Assembly (NCBI RefSeq): GCF_907164915.1
Contig: NW_025919501.1
Coordinates: 1 to 64,000, forward strand
DNA length: 64,000 nucleotides
Origin: Impatiens glandulifera
Lineage: Eukaryota > Streptophyta > Magnoliopsida > Ericales > Balsaminaceae
Reading direction: 5' to 3'
Part shown: piece by piece, positions 41,471 through 52,412 of the stretch
Layout of the letters: each line of letters starts with the position of its first letter
How positions within the stretch are numbered: position 1 is the first letter of the stretch
Notes under the pieces: generated by a model
The model's input: only the letters and a program-made list of their open reading frames with translations
Databases searched by the model: none
What the model was told of the DNA's origin: nothing
Program-made: the position numbers and the translations under genes

Positions 41471-44422
41471 AGAATGGGTACGTGTCATTTGGGGATGTAT
41501 CGAAGGTTCAAGTAAAGGGCCGAGGTAGAATATGTTTCTCACAAGACGATGGCAAAGAAGGGTCAATTGAAAATGTATACTTTGTCCCTGACTTGAAGAG
41601 TAACATTATTAGCTTGGGACAATTATTGGAGAAGGGATACTCAGTACTCATGAAAGACCGAATGTTGCATTTAAAGAACGAAAAAGGAAGGTTGCTTACA
41701 CAAGTTGAGATGGCCAATAATGGAACGTTCAAACTCAACTTGAGAAACGTTCGAGAACAATGTCTACAAGTCAAAATGGTGGATAAAGCCTCGCTGTGGC
41801 ACTTACAATTCGGACACCTGCACTATGGAGGCCTACAGGAGTTAACAAAGAAGGATATGGTTCACGGGTTACCAGACATGGATTACACCAAGAAATTTTG
41901 CGAGGGATGAGTACTCGGGAAACAAGCAAGGAACTCATTCCCAAAGAAGGCAAAATATAGTGCAAGGAAGTCTCTCGAACTGATTCACACCGATATATGC
42001 GGCCCAATCAAACCTAAGTCATACGGTGAGAAGAGGTACTTTATTACATTCATTGATGACTACACAAGAAAAACTTGGGTTTATTTATTGAAAGAAAAAT
42101 CGGAAGCATTCGAGTCATTCAAGAAATTCAAGGTATTAGTGGAGAAGACGACTGCTTTTTTCATCAAGGCCATACGGTCAGATAGAGGAGGAGAGTAGAT
42201 GTCAACCGCTTTCACAGTCTATTGCGAGGAACAAGGGATCAAAAGATTCTTAACGGCGCCCTACTCACCTCAACAAAATGACGTGGCCGAGAGGAAAAAT
42301 CGGACTATCATCGACATGGTTCGGTCGATGATGAAGAGCAAAAACATGCCGAAAGAGTTTTGGGCAGAAGCGGTGCAATGTGCCGTGTATGTCCAAAATC
42401 GATGGCCGCATGCAAAATTGGCAGATCTAACACCACAAGAAGCTTGGAGCGGACAAAAACCGACCGTATCACATTTAAAGGTATTTGGTAGTGTGGCCTA
42501 CGCGCATATACCAGATCAAAGAAGAACCAAACTAGATGATAAGAGCAAAAAATACATCTTCATCGGATATGACGAGAAAACGAAGGCCTTCAATTTATTC
42601 GACCCAATTGAAAAGAAGGTGGTCGTAAGCCGAGATGTGCAGGTGAATGAAGAAAGTGCATGGGATTAGAATAACCAAAAGGAGGAATCTCAACAGGAAG
42701 AAAAAGGAGATCCATCAACCACTAAACCGATATTAGCACCAACAACCTCTCAAACATCTGATGATGAAGACGAGCCCAGACAACCGAAGATGCGAAGTTT
42801 ACAAGACTTATACGAGTCAACAAGTGAAGCACACTTGGTGTGTCTTTTGGCAGATGCAGAGAGCATCATATTTGAAGAGGCAGTGAGAGATAAGAAATGG
42901 AAAGACGCGATGGATGAAGAGATACGGGGCAATCGAAAGAAATGAAACTTGGGAGTTGGCGGAGTTGCCGGATGGATGTCGAGCTATCGGAGTGAAATGG
43001 GTGTACAAGAAAAAGATGAATGTCCTAGGTGAGATAGAAAGGTACAAGGCACGCCTTGTTGCAAAAGGGTATAGACAAAAAGCTGGGATCGACTACGATG
43101 AAGTCTTTGCCCCAGTGGCAATAATGGAGACAATCCGACTTCTTTTATCCCAAGCGGCACATTTCAAATGGTCGATCTATTAGATAGATGTGAAATCAGC
43201 ATTTTTAAATGGTGTGCTTGAAGAGGAAGTATTTGTGGAGCAACCACCCGGGTACACAAAAGTTGGGAAGGAGAGTAAAGTGCTGAAGCTAAAAAAGGCA
43301 CTATATAGGCTAAAGCAAGCGCCTCGAGCATGGAACACCCGAATCGACACCTACTTCAAGAAGAACAGATTCATACAATGTCCATACAAACATGCATTGT
43401 ACGCAAAGAAAGACGAAGGTAACCTGTTGTTAGTAGCTCTCTATGTTGATGATCTTATATTCATGGAGAACAATGATAAGATGATACAAAACTTTAAAAT
43501 CGCTATGACTCGAGAGTTCGAAATGACAGATTTGGGGCTAATGAAATATTTCCTTGGTCTTGAGGTTAGACAGGGAAAATCTGAAATATTTGTGTCCCAA
43601 GAGGCATATGCAAAAGATATTCTGAAAAAGAATAAGATGGAAGAATGCAACCTAGTAGCAACACCAATGGAACTCGGAACAAAACTCTCTAAATTTGAGG
43701 GAGGAAATCGTACGGATGCCAGCAAATATCGAAGTTTAGTCGGAAGTCTACGATATCTCACATGCACAAGGCCTGACATTGCGTATAGTGTCGGCATAGT
43801 AAGCCGATTCATGGAGGAACCGAACTACATGCATTTGAAGGCTATTAAAAGAATTCTTCGATACATCCGAGGAACGTCGTCACTCGGGTTACTATACTCC
43901 GAGACAAAAGAATACAAGTTGATTGGTTATTCCGATAGTGATTGGTGTGGAGATATAGATGATCGAAAAAATACATCGGAATATGTGTTTTATATGGGAG
44001 ACACAACTTTTACATGGCTCTCAAAGAAGCAGCCAATAGTGACATTGTCAACATGTGAGGCAGAGTATGTGGCAGCATCCTGGTGTGTGTGTCACGCAAT
44101 ATGGCTAAGAAGTCTACTAAACGAACTACAAATCCAGCAACACAAAGTAACTGAAATACGAGTCGACAACAAATCAGCAATTGAGTTGGCAAGGAATCCG
44201 GTGCACCATGAGAGGATCAAGCATATCGATGTTCGTTTCCATTTTATACGGGAACATGTGAAGGAAAGTAATGTGCGATTAAGTCATGTTGCGAGTCGTG
44301 ATCAAGTGGCGGATATTTTTACAAAGGCGCTACCAACTGTGTTGTTCGAAAATTTTAAGAGGATGATCGGAATGAAAGATGAAAAAGATTTGAGTTTAAG
44401 GGAGGAATTTGTTACACAATAA
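41411..44422 (+). pseudogene. pol: pol of the short copia element, multiply interrupted
   Basis: Blocks in order: protease remainder, GAG-preintegrase (LWHLQFGHLHYGGLQEL), integrase (LIHTDICGP, RSDRGGE, QQNDVAERKNRT), RT ([36 protein letters not shown]) and RNase H (GYSDSDWCGD, STCEAEYVAA) to the stop at 44420. Lesions: TGA at 41908, TAG at 42196, TAG at 42667, a frameshift near 42920 and TAG at 43181. The RT-RNase H part from 43184 is one long frame of about 410 codons. The last codons run into the 3' LTR. Confidence 0.9.
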
Positions 44423-44755
44423 ACTCAAATAACGGTCAGCCATATTTTAAATAATAAATTGAATGTTTTTTTAAGTTTAGTCTTTAATGGTGGAGATCCC
44501 AAACGTTTCAAACGTTTTAGCAGTTTTAGTAATCAGGGGTCAGTCTTAAATGTTGTTGTTACAATTTTTTGTCTTTAATTGTTGTTTTCATTTCTTGTAC
44601 ATTTTGTTTTCTGTTAAGAGACTATAAATAAAGGTGTGTGTGCTTAATATGAAGTAAGAGAGAAAAGAATAATAAAAAAATTTTGTTTCAGTCTTATGGA
44701 AGAATTCCTCAAGAGTCTTTCTATCTCCTTTTCCTCCAAAAGTTTATTTTTCTGA
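44410..44755 (+). repeat. 3' LTR of the short copia element
   Basis: Same length as the 5' LTR. It ends TCTGA where the partner ends TCTCA, so the canonical CA terminus is mutated here; the GTTCA duplication directly follows. Confidence 0.9.
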
Positions 44756-44760
44756 GTTCA

Positions 44761-45369
44761 CCCCGCGCCCGGGTCTATTTGTTTTGATTATTTTGATTTA
44801 AATATTTTTGGTATTTTAAAGGATTCAAACTAGTTTTAAAAAAATATAAAAATATGTAAGTACCTTTAAAATAATTTTAGAAAATTTAAAAAATATATTT
44901 TTTTATTAATTAAGACTTGTTTGATTTTTTTAATCTAATCCCTTTAACTGATAATTTTGAGGTGCCCTTTTCAACCATTCTAAACATCAAACATGTATCG
45001 ACATTTGTTTTAATATTTTAAAATTAAAATTTTAAATCTAATTAAATGTCTAGAAACTCAAAAAATAATTGAATAAATAAAACATAAAAATCCAATTTCC
45101 TAAATAGTCAAAATTTTATGAAGTAAATATCGTTTTCAACGGACATAAAGGACATAACACAAAAGCTTTTTCCCGAGTGTTCACATAAAATATCACATTT
45201 GTACACGGAACATATTTTCTTAATTTTTAAAATTGAGTGGAGTCTCTAAAATTTAAAAGGCCAACCATTTAATATTTTAAATTCAAATTTATCATTTTGG
45301 TTCCTCATCTCTTTTATAAGATTTGAGGGAAGAGTAAATTATGAGAGGTTAAATATTAAATCCAGACCT
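44761..45369. other. AT-rich spacer, nothing recognised
   Basis: No frames, RNA gene or repeats with definable ends. Confidence 0.5.
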
Positions 45370-45425
45370 TATAACACATGTCTTTTAACCGCCGCGATTT
45401 CGATTCCCACAAAAAACGGCGAGTG
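45370..45425 (+). pseudogene. tRNA-Lys relic 1
   Basis: CATGTCTTTTAACCGCCGCG and GATTTCGATTCCCAC followed by ACGGCG match the anticodon loop, T-arm and 3' acceptor strand of the intact tRNA-Lys at 45985. The 5' half is eroded beyond folding. The downstream flank (GAGTGAGTTAGTTATTCGAA) is shared with the intact copy. Confidence 0.65.
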
Positions 45426-45574
45426 AGTTAGTTATTCGAATTCTTCAGTTGACAATTCTTATAAAATTATAAAAATTAATGTGAAGAGTTTTGTTTACAA
45501 AATAAATCAACAACCATTAAAATTATATAAACTTATATCTTTTACTTAAGCCAAATTATAGATATTATTTATTT

Positions 45575-45630
45575 ACCTAAGTTGTCTTAAATGGTGGAAC
45601 GATTCCCATAGACGACAAGTAGGGTAGTTA
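45575..45630 (+). pseudogene. tRNA-Lys relic 2
   Basis: GTTGTCTTA at the start and CGATTCCCATAGACGACAAG at the end match the acceptor strand and T-arm. The D-arm and anticodon arm are largely deleted. It is followed by the shared flank (GGGTAGTTATCAAGTTATTG). Confidence 0.55.
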
Positions 45631-45764
45631 TCAAGTTATTGACATCAAGATAAATATGAGATAATGTGAAGAATTTTGTCTACAAAATATATATATCAAC
45701 CATTAAAATTAGATAAACATATATATTCTTTAATTTAGACTAAATATAAGATATGGTTTAATAA

Positions 45765-45830
45765 CATAACTCGTCTTAGCTCAACTCATTGAGCACATGG
45801 CTTTTAACAACGTGGTCGTGGACTAGTTAT
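45765..45830 (+). pseudogene. tRNA-Lys relic 3
   Basis: TCGTCTTAGCTCAACTCATT and CATGGCTTTTAACAACGTGG keep the D-arm and anticodon arm with UUU. The T-arm and 3' acceptor strand are deleted, and GACTAGTTATTTGAG (shared flank) follows at once. Confidence 0.7.
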
Positions 45831-45984
45831 TTGAGTTTTTCACCTTAAAATTATTACAAATTAAAATAATTTGTCAAAAAGTTAATGTGCAAATTTTGTC
45901 TACAAAATACATCAAGCACTAAAATTATAAGAATATATATTATTTAATTAAGCTAAATATAAAATATGACTTTTATCAATAAAA

Positions 45985-46057
45985 GCCGTCTTAGCTCAGC
46001 TGGTAGAGCGCATGGCTTTTAACCATGTGGTCGTGGGTTCGATTCCCACAGACGGCG
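45985..46057 (+). tRNA. tRNA-Lys (anticodon UUU), intact
   Basis: A 73-nt gene begins GCCGTCTTAGCTCAGCTGGT and ends ATTCCCACAGACGGC plus discriminator G. The 7-bp acceptor stem GCCGTCT/AGACGGC pairs fully. The anticodon stem CATGG/CCATG encloses CTTTTAA with anticodon TTT at 46018-46020. The internal promoter boxes (TAGCTCAGCTGG and GGTTCGATTCC) are canonical for RNA polymerase III. No intron and no encoded CCA, as expected in eukaryotes. There is no strong T-run immediately downstream; the first is at about 46087. It is the last and only intact member of a tandem series. Confidence 0.95.
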
Positions 46058-46507
46058 AGTGTGGTAGCTATTCTAGTTCTTGAATTGATAATTTTTACAA
46101 TAACTAACAAAGAATAAAAAATCAATGTGGATATTTTTGTCTACGTGATGAGATCGGAAGTGAAAGTGGATATGAGAGATAGATCGATTGAGGTGGATAA
46201 ATGTGGAATTAGATGGTTGGTTAGTCAAAAGTGAAGATAAGAAACGATTTATATATTTTAAAATATGTGAGAAAAAGTGAGTTGTTTTTTTAAGAAATGA
46301 CTTACGCCATCAATTAAAAAGACACGAAATGGGTAAAAGGAGTACAAGAACTGAAATTGAGCTTACAACAATTTGCTCAAAGTCAAGACACGATGACCAT
46401 GAGAAATCCACAATTGGCCTAAGAAATGCACACGGACATTAAATCAAAGTACAAAAGTGAATAAGGAATGAAACTTTCAATCAATCAACTAAAACAAGAC
46501 GATAGGG
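46057..46507 (+). repeat. 450-bp tandem duplication, copy 1
   Basis: From GAGTGTGGTAGCTATTCTAG just after the tRNA to ACTAAAACAAGACGATAGGG. The next 450 bp repeats it (46508-46879, continued at 60619-60709 across the retrotransposon). It includes CACAATTGGCCTAAG at 46409-46423, the uninterrupted equivalent of the copy-2 insertion site. Confidence 0.8.
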
Positions 46508-46879
46508 GAGTGAGGTAGTTATTCTAGTTCTAGAATTGATAATTTTTACAAAATTACAATAACTAACAAAGAATAAAAAATCAATGTGGATAATTTTGTC
46601 TTCGAGATGAGACCGGAAGTGAAAGTATAAATTCATGATATGAGAGATAGATCGATTGAGGTGGATAAATGTGGAATGAGATGGTTGGTTAGTCAAAGTG
46701 AATATAAGAAAGTCGGTTTATATATTGTAAAATACGTGAGAAGAAGTGAGTTGTTTTTTTTTTAAGAAATGGCTTACGCCATCAATTAAAAAGACCCAAA
46801 AAGGGTAAAAAGAGTACAAGAACTGAAATTGAGCTTACAACAAGTCAATACACGATGGCCATGAGAAATCCACAGTTGG
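46508..46879 (+). repeat. 450-bp tandem duplication, copy 2 (left part)
   Basis: Begins GAGTGAGGTAGTTATTCTAG and repeats copy 1 with scattered substitutions and small indels. It is cut at CACAGTTGG by the retrotransposon and resumes at 60614. Confidence 0.8.
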
Positions 46880-48169
46880 TGTTAGGATCTAGGTCGCCGC
46901 TGGTGGACCGGGGGTTGGACCGGTTAGCGGTTCTTACTCGTAGGGTGGTAGTTAATCCGGTTAGAGATTAATACCGGGGTTTCAATACTACACAACCTGT
47001 CACAAACCCTTGAACTAGGTTCAAGCGCGGAAGAGGTTTGCTTTCAGGTTGAAGCGGCACGCTTGTATGATAGGCACGGTCGGTTTCGGATGATGAAGAT
47101 TTGGAGATGATGGGTCGTTTTCGGTAATCTGGATATTCGGTATGTTTAGTATGGTTAAGTTAGTCGGTTATATAATGAAGCCGGCAGAAAGTAAATAACA
47201 CAACAGATTTTATGGATGTTCGGAGATAAAACTCCTACGTCACCCCTTCCTCTCGAAACCGCGAGAAGGATATTCACTAAGGAATACAAGTACAGGCCGA
47301 TCGAGACTTATTTCCCGCTCGATAACACTCTTACAATTTACACCGAAATTGTAAAACACACTTTTAACTTTCAACACTTAGGCTTTCTAGAATAGCACAC
47401 TCTTATCACTTGTAGTAAATGCTCTTAGCGCTCGTTATCCCAATGTATGTCCTGCATTTACTCTTCTGCAACTGCCTCCTTTTATAGGTGAAATATGCCA
47501 ACGGTCATATTTCACTGCCTTGAATCTGATTGGCTGATCAGAGGTGCAGTGATTCAGTGTCTCAGAGGTTCAGACCTGCGGTCGTTTCCTCAGACTTGAC
47601 GGTCAACCTCAGACCTGGCATTATGTCTCAGACCTGGCGGTCTGTTCATTCGGTGTGTAGGACAAGCCTGCCGGGTTTGTCTTTTACTTGATATAGGCAC
47701 TGTCTGTTTGGACAGTTGTCTGTACTTTGAAGATTTCCTTTCTGGCTTATCCCGAAGTAGAAGGATCCGGTAGTACCGTTTTCTGCAGCCTACAGTCTTT
47801 CCTCAGACTTGCATGGATATGGAAGTATTCAGTCTGTTCCTTTGGTATCATTCTCAATAGATACCCGAAATGTCTTCTTGTACTGGTCGGTCATTTGACT
47901 TGGCCGAATGTCTTTTGGTATTGATGTAACCGGACTTCTTCCGGTTATTCTTGTCTTGTGGATGATCGGCTGTTTGATGGTTCCGGTTTTGAGCTTTGGC
48001 CGATCCTTCCTTTGTGCGGTCACGTTCCGAATACTCTTGATCGGTTTGGTAGCTTGACCGGTTAGGTTTCTTCAGTCAGTTCTCTTGTTCATCCGGTCCG
48101 GTTCCTTGTTCCTGCATGGGAAGTTTGTTTAAGTTAGGTTTATTTGAACCGGTCTGAATTTATCTAACA
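46880..48169 (-). repeat. 3' LTR of copy 2 (left in the window)
   Basis: 1290 bp; lacks 21 bp present in the partner LTR (AAAGTCGGTTTGGAGCGATAT at 59575 or nearby), a deletion flanked by short TAT repeats. Confidence 0.9.
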
Positions 48170-48370
48170 ATTTCTCCCTTTTTGATTATTTTATTTAAAA
48201 TTATCAAAATCATGTAAGTTTGCAACCGTAGGCCGGTTGTTTTGTTTGGCCGGTTTTTTTGAAAAAGACTTAGAGAATTTTTTTTGAAAAATTTTGAGAG
48301 AGAAGTTTTGGAAGAGTCTTTATCTTTTATCTAACAATTTCTCCCTTTTTGATTATTTTATTTAAAATTA
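48170..48370 (-). other. Duplicated polypurine tract, copy 2
   Basis: ATTTCTCCCTTTTTGATT (the PPT in minus orientation) borders the LTR at 48170 and recurs at about 48339, again preceded by TATCTAACA. This matches the arrangement in copy 1. Confidence 0.8.
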
Positions 48371-48495
48371 TCAAAACTAAGTAGAAATGCAAAATAAGGC
48401 CGGATTCAAAAATAACTTTATATATATTTATAGATGACCGGAAAAGATAAAACATATAGAGATACTAAGGCCAATAAGAGAAAGAAGGATAGTCC

Positions 48496-51159
48496 CTATT
48501 CAGAATCCGTGAAGTCATAGGCGCTCTTCTTTTTCTTCGGTTGCTGTTGCCCGGTCTCTTGGGAGGATCGTCGCCTGTTAGATCGGGACCGCAGTTGTTC
48601 TTCGACTTCATCCTCGACTTGGTCGGCCTGCTGCGCTGTACCCGTAATGACCGGTTCAGAGGCCTTTTGGAGCATCTCGGCTATCCGAACTTTCTTAGGG
48701 GCCTCCCTCTTTCTCTTTTTCGGTGCTGAAGCGGAGGCGGCCACCTTCTTCTTCTCGTTTTCCTTCGCATAGCCTTCCAGCCTCCGTGTTTCTTTTTCCA
48801 ACCGTGCGGCATCCTTCGCAGCTTGAGAGGCTACTTTCTCAGCAAATCCTGGGAATATGGCCCCAGCCTTCTTGATTCGTGCGGCTTCCACTTCCGCTTC
48901 GGTTAGTTGAGACGATCGCGGCGCCTCTTTATCTTTGCTAACTTCGGCATCCAGCGCATCCTGGACCCGTTTAGCCACTTGAGCATCGGCCTCTATAGCC
49001 GCGACGTCCGCGTTTTCCTTAGCCTTTAGAATTTCGGCCATTTGTTCGGTAAGTGCCTTTACTTCGGCCACAAGACTCTCGTTTGTCTTTTCGAGTTCTG
49101 AGACCCGGTTAATTGTCGTGTCGACCCGTTCGAAGTCCTTCTTTAAATCGGAGGTCACAACCTCCAGAGTTGCGGTTCGCTGAGCCCATTTGTCGCGCTC
49201 ACCGGCCTCTTCCCACAGTCCGGTGCCGAGTTCTGAGAGACGTGCTTGATGTTGATCCAGAAGCAGTTTTGTCACGTCGGTGAACTTCAGGGCCGAATCA
49301 ATTATGTTGTTGCATCTATCCTTGAATGGTTGAAGCTTGGACACGTCGTGTTCTTGTACGCGGTCATCGACCCGTTCCGATATGGATGCCTCAAGCTTCT
49401 GAAGACGGTCCTCAACCCATTCTTTAGCAGCCCATTCTTTAGGAGGGTCTGAGGTGGTGACTTCCGGTGGTGGAGGAGGTGATTGCTCGGTGGGATCTGG
49501 ATCGGCTCTTTCACCGGGATTTATCGGTGCAACATTTTCATTTGGAAGTTCTAATTGTGCCTCATCCTCTAAGATCGGTACCTCAACCTCCAATATCGGT
49601 ACCGCATCCTCTAAGATCGGTACCTCAACCTCCAATATCGGTACCTCAACCTCCCTTGGAGGTGTTGGACAGTTAACTGGAAACTTTTCGATTACCGGAG
49701 CAGTATAGACCGGTACTTGCTTTCGGTTGCATATCGCTTCCAGCCGCTCTATTTCTTGAAGTATTTCCATTTTGCCTTTTGCAAGCCTTGTTAACACCCG
49801 CGGCGCTACAGTGTCCACCAATCCCGTCTCGATGTACTCTTCCTTAATTTTCCTGATGCGCTTTCTTAGTTTCCGAAGTTGGATCCTCGGTATCAGGAGA
49901 CAGGTTCGGCTTTGTACCTCCTGAATTGTGTTGGATTTTGTGAGGCGCAACATCAGGTCCTCTACTTCCTCCAATTTGTCGATGCATTCCTTTTGCGTGA
50001 AGCCCGGTAGGATTTCTTTATATGTTGTACTGAACCGGTGCTCATGCCACTCCAAATATAACTCTATAACGTCCTCGCCTCGCTTGTCAATGCCCTGAAA
50101 GATTTTCTGGGCTAATCTATCGGCCTCTGCTTCTTCGGCCTCCTCCCTCTCCGTGTGATAGCCTTCATTGGCTTCTTTATCAACCTCTTCTTCACCACTC
50201 TCTTCTCTATCCTCGGTGGTTTCAGGATTGGTGTTTGGTTCGGCATTATACGGACTCCGAGCCGACTGATCGTCGTCATTGACCGTTCTATCATCGGTCC
50301 TTTCCGTGTCGGTTTCCCCAGAGGCCCACTCCTCATCTTCTGTTTGTTGTGGTGGGTCTACGAAGGTTATCTTTTCTTTCCCCTTTCCTCCGGTCTTTGC
50401 TTTTGCGGGGGCATCTTTCTTTGCGGCTTTCTTCTTTCGGCCACCTGTGGAACTGGAGGCCGGCTGCGTTCTTTTAAGGAATTGCCTCGATCTAATGAGG
50501 CAACGTTTTGCTACCGCAACACCGGGACCGATGTTGAGATCCAAGTGGAGGAAGATCTTACCGAGGGGCACGGCGTATCCACACGACCGGGTGGAGTCCG
50601 GTTTCACCATATCCATGAGGTTGCTGAACACCGATCTTGCCCAGTTGACCTCTTTTCCTTCCATCAGACCGATCAACATCTTGATTTTGTCTTTGGTAAG
50701 GTTGCTGAAGTTTCCTCCCCTCGCCTGAATCGCCCTGGCGAAAATGTCACATACCGGGATATACTCCGGCTTCAGCATTTGTTTACTCCCGCATGTTGTG
50801 ATCGGCTCAGTCGTTGCCGATAAAATGTGGCAAGCCGCCTCAAAAGTGTCCTGTTCTATTTCTGCCGTTGCATCCTGGCCGGTTGTTGGGAGATGCAAGC
50901 TTTCGGCCACCAATGCTTCGGTGATCTCGATTTGGGAACCGCAAACCGTCGCGATGATCTTGTCGTAGGCGAAGGTTGCGGTGTGGAAGAACTCTTCGAC
51001 CGCATCTTTATAAATGACGTGAGGACCGCCTAGGAAATATCCCAGACCGGTTTTAATCAGCCGGTCAATAACTTCCTTTGCCTCGGTCGTACCATTCAGC
51101 CGGATTTCCTCGAAATCCACCTGAGAGTAGAGTCTGAACAACGCCGAGTCACGACCCAT
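48496..51159 (-). CDS. Accessory gene C, copy 2
   Basis: Intact, 887 residues from MGRDSALFRLYSQVDFEEI. The frame is open further upstream (to 51378), but that part spans the TATA box and leader, and copy 1 starts at the same MGRD. It has the shared N-terminal domain (TGLGYFLGGPHVIY, VNWARSVFSNLMDM), a Lys-rich segment, an acidic region, a coiled coil and the same C-terminal ending (KKKKSAYDFTDSE). The linker carries an expanded repeat (VEVPILE and variants, about 49560-49660) absent from copy 1. Retention of a long open frame here, while gag and pol of the same element are broken, is notable. Confidence 0.8.
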   Translation of the reverse strand: MGRDSALFRLYSQVDFEEIRLNGTTEAKEVIDRLIKTGLGYFLGGPHVIYKDAVEEFFHTATFAYDKIIATVCGSQIEITEALVAESLHLPTTGQDATAEIEQDTFEAACHILSATTEPITTCGSKQMLKPEYIPVCDIFARAIQARGGNFSNLTKDKIKMLIGLMEGKEVNWARSVFSNLMDMVKPDSTRSCGYAVPLGKIFLHLDLNIGPGVAVAKRCLIRSRQFLKRTQPASSSTGGRKKKAAKKDAPAKAKTGGKGKEKITFVDPPQQTEDEEWASGETDTERTDDRTVNDDDQSARSPYNAEPNTNPETTEDREESGEEEVDKEANEGYHTEREEAEEAEADRLAQKIFQGIDKRGEDVIELYLEWHEHRFSTTYKEILPGFTQKECIDKLEEVEDLMLRLTKSNTIQEVQSRTCLLIPRIQLRKLRKRIRKIKEEYIETGLVDTVAPRVLTRLAKGKMEILQEIERLEAICNRKQVPVYTAPVIEKFPVNCPTPPREVEVPILEVEVPILEDAVPILEVEVPILEDEAQLELPNENVAPINPGERADPDPTEQSPPPPPEVTTSDPPKEWAAKEWVEDRLQKLEASISERVDDRVQEHDVSKLQPFKDRCNNIIDSALKFTDVTKLLLDQHQARLSELGTGLWEEAGERDKWAQRTATLEVVTSDLKKDFERVDTTINRVSELEKTNESLVAEVKALTEQMAEILKAKENADVAAIEADAQVAKRVQDALDAEVSKDKEAPRSSQLTEAEVEAARIKKAGAIFPGFAEKVASQAAKDAARLEKETRRLEGYAKENEKKKVAASASAPKKRKREAPKKVRIAEMLQKASEPVITGTAQQADQVEDEVEEQLRSRSNRRRSSQETGQQQPKKKKSAYDFTDSE

Positions 51160-51420
51160 GTTAAAGAGTTTGAGAATGAGAGAAAACCGCTTCAAAGAGT
51201 TTAGAAAGCTTAGAGAGAGAAAGTGAATTCGCGTGAGAATGAAAGAAAATGACCGAAGGTCCCTTTTATAGACGCGGTTTGGAAGCCCAACCGTCCCATC
51301 ATTAATGGGCGGGAATTTTCCCTCCAAGATGAAAAGGCGCCAATCTGTGGGCGGTAAAGCGAAAACTGGGTACGGCAATTTTGGGCGGGAGATTTCCCTC
51401 CAAAATCCTTTGCCTATGTC
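51160..51420 (-). promoter_or_regulatory. Putative promoter of accessory gene C, copy 2
   Basis: On the minus strand, TCTATAAAAGGGA (near 51263-51275) lies about 105 bp upstream of the ATG. It is followed by a TTTCTCTCTCTAAGC leader and preceded by two GCGGGA..TTTCCCTCCAA boxes at 51309-51327 and 51385-51403 (plus-strand reading). All elements correspond to those of copy 1. Confidence 0.6.
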
Positions 51421-51725
51421 ATGGATGACGCATTCTTTTCTTTGAAGCCGAATGATTGAGCGGTTTCTAAGTTTAACCAGACATTTTGATTGATCAGAGT
51501 GTTAATAGGTTTAAGCAGATTTTATAAGACCGGATAAGAACGCGGTCATAGTTTGAAGATCGGTTACTTAGATAAATATTCAAAGAATTGAGAAGACACT
51601 GTCATTTAAACTGAAATGATATTAAAAGCCAAAAGACATCAGATAAAGGAAACCGATTATAAGATTCGGTACAGAGATAGGCATACAGAAGCAATGGAAA
51701 GTATAGCCTATTCAAAGGACATTCT

Positions 51726-52412
51726 CTAGAGTTGTTCTCTTGCCGAATCACTGTTGAGGACGTTTGAAGAGCAAGCCGGTGTGCCCGGTCCGAACTCTGG
51801 TCGGTACCCAAGGATCAGCTTGCTGATATGCGGTGCATACCCGAGACCTTTCTTGGTCAGCACCATATTCTTTAAGTTCTCCCATATGACCGATGACCAG
51901 TTGATGGCCGATTTGCAGAGAATGTTGGTCATGATGTTGTAAGTATTCTTGGAATACCGTTGATTAGGTGACTGACACAGAATTGACCGGGTCACGATTT
52001 CGAGCAGTAGCTGACCGTGACTATCAAGTTGGGTTTTTGGCCCAAAGTGTTCCACCGGAGAGGAGGTGGCCGACAGGTATTGTGCGGTTTCAGATCCCGC
52101 ACGGTCCTGAATAGTCGGAAAGTCAGAGAAACCCTCAGTGGGTAGACCGAATAGTGAGGCAAATTCAACCTCGTCGATCCAGAACGTGTGGTCTCTGACA
52201 GTAGAGACGATATACTTTTCCCTGATGCAGGCGCTTCGAAAGAAGGCCTTGACATCATCTATAAGAATGGGACCGGCCTCTTCAAGAAACGGTTGAAGAC
52301 CGGTCTCAGCAAGGGAGTCATACATGAATTTCTGCTTAGTGGTGCAATCCCTTATGTCCGTGCAAGATTCGAAATCGATGCATAGAAAGTTTCCCAGAGT
52401 TCTGCTCGGCAT
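51726..52412 (-). CDS. Accessory gene B, copy 2
   Basis: Intact, 228 residues from MPSRTLGNFLCIDFESC. It keeps TGLQPFLEEAGPIL, EVEFASLFGLPTEGFSDF, QLLLEIVTRSILCQS, INWSSVIWENLKNM and GLGYAPHISKLIL. It is shorter than copy 1 by a few residues in the middle and at the C-terminus. The TATA box CTATATAAGG lies about 100 bp upstream on minus (near 52508-52517). There is no signal peptide or membrane segment. Confidence 0.77.
   Translation of the reverse strand: MPSRTLGNFLCIDFESCTDIRDCTTKQKFMYDSLAETGLQPFLEEAGPILIDDVKAFFRSACIREKYIVSTVRDHTFWIDEVEFASLFGLPTEGFSDFPTIQDRAGSETAQYLSATSSPVEHFGPKTQLDSHGQLLLEIVTRSILCQSPNQRYSKNTYNIMTNILCKSAINWSSVIWENLKNMVLTKKGLGYAPHISKLILGYRPEFGPGTPACSSNVLNSDSAREQL

Larger units (their letters stand above)
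39968..44755 (+). mobile_element. Ty1/copia retrotransposon with short LTRs, defective
   Basis: Two 346-bp LTRs (39968-40313 and 44410-44755) beginning TGTTACACAATAAACTC are flanked by GTTCA target duplications (39963-39967 and 44756-44760). PBS TGGTATCAGAGC is at 40317-40328 and a purine-rich AAGGGAGGAATT precedes the 3' LTR. Integrase precedes RT, so it is copia. The LTRs differ at roughly ten or more sites, several times the divergence of the Sirevirus-like copies, and coding is broken at eight or so places. It is an older, dead insertion of a different lineage from the Sirevirus-like elements. Confidence 0.92.

Noticed and set aside
50155..50823. 222-codon hydrophobic plus-strand frame
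   Set aside because: Antisense shadow of accessory gene C in copy 2; apparent membrane helices come from reverse-complemented Lys/Glu codons.
51160..51378. N-terminal extension of accessory gene C in copy 2
   Set aside because: The extension covers the TATA box and leader region and is not the start conserved in copy 1.
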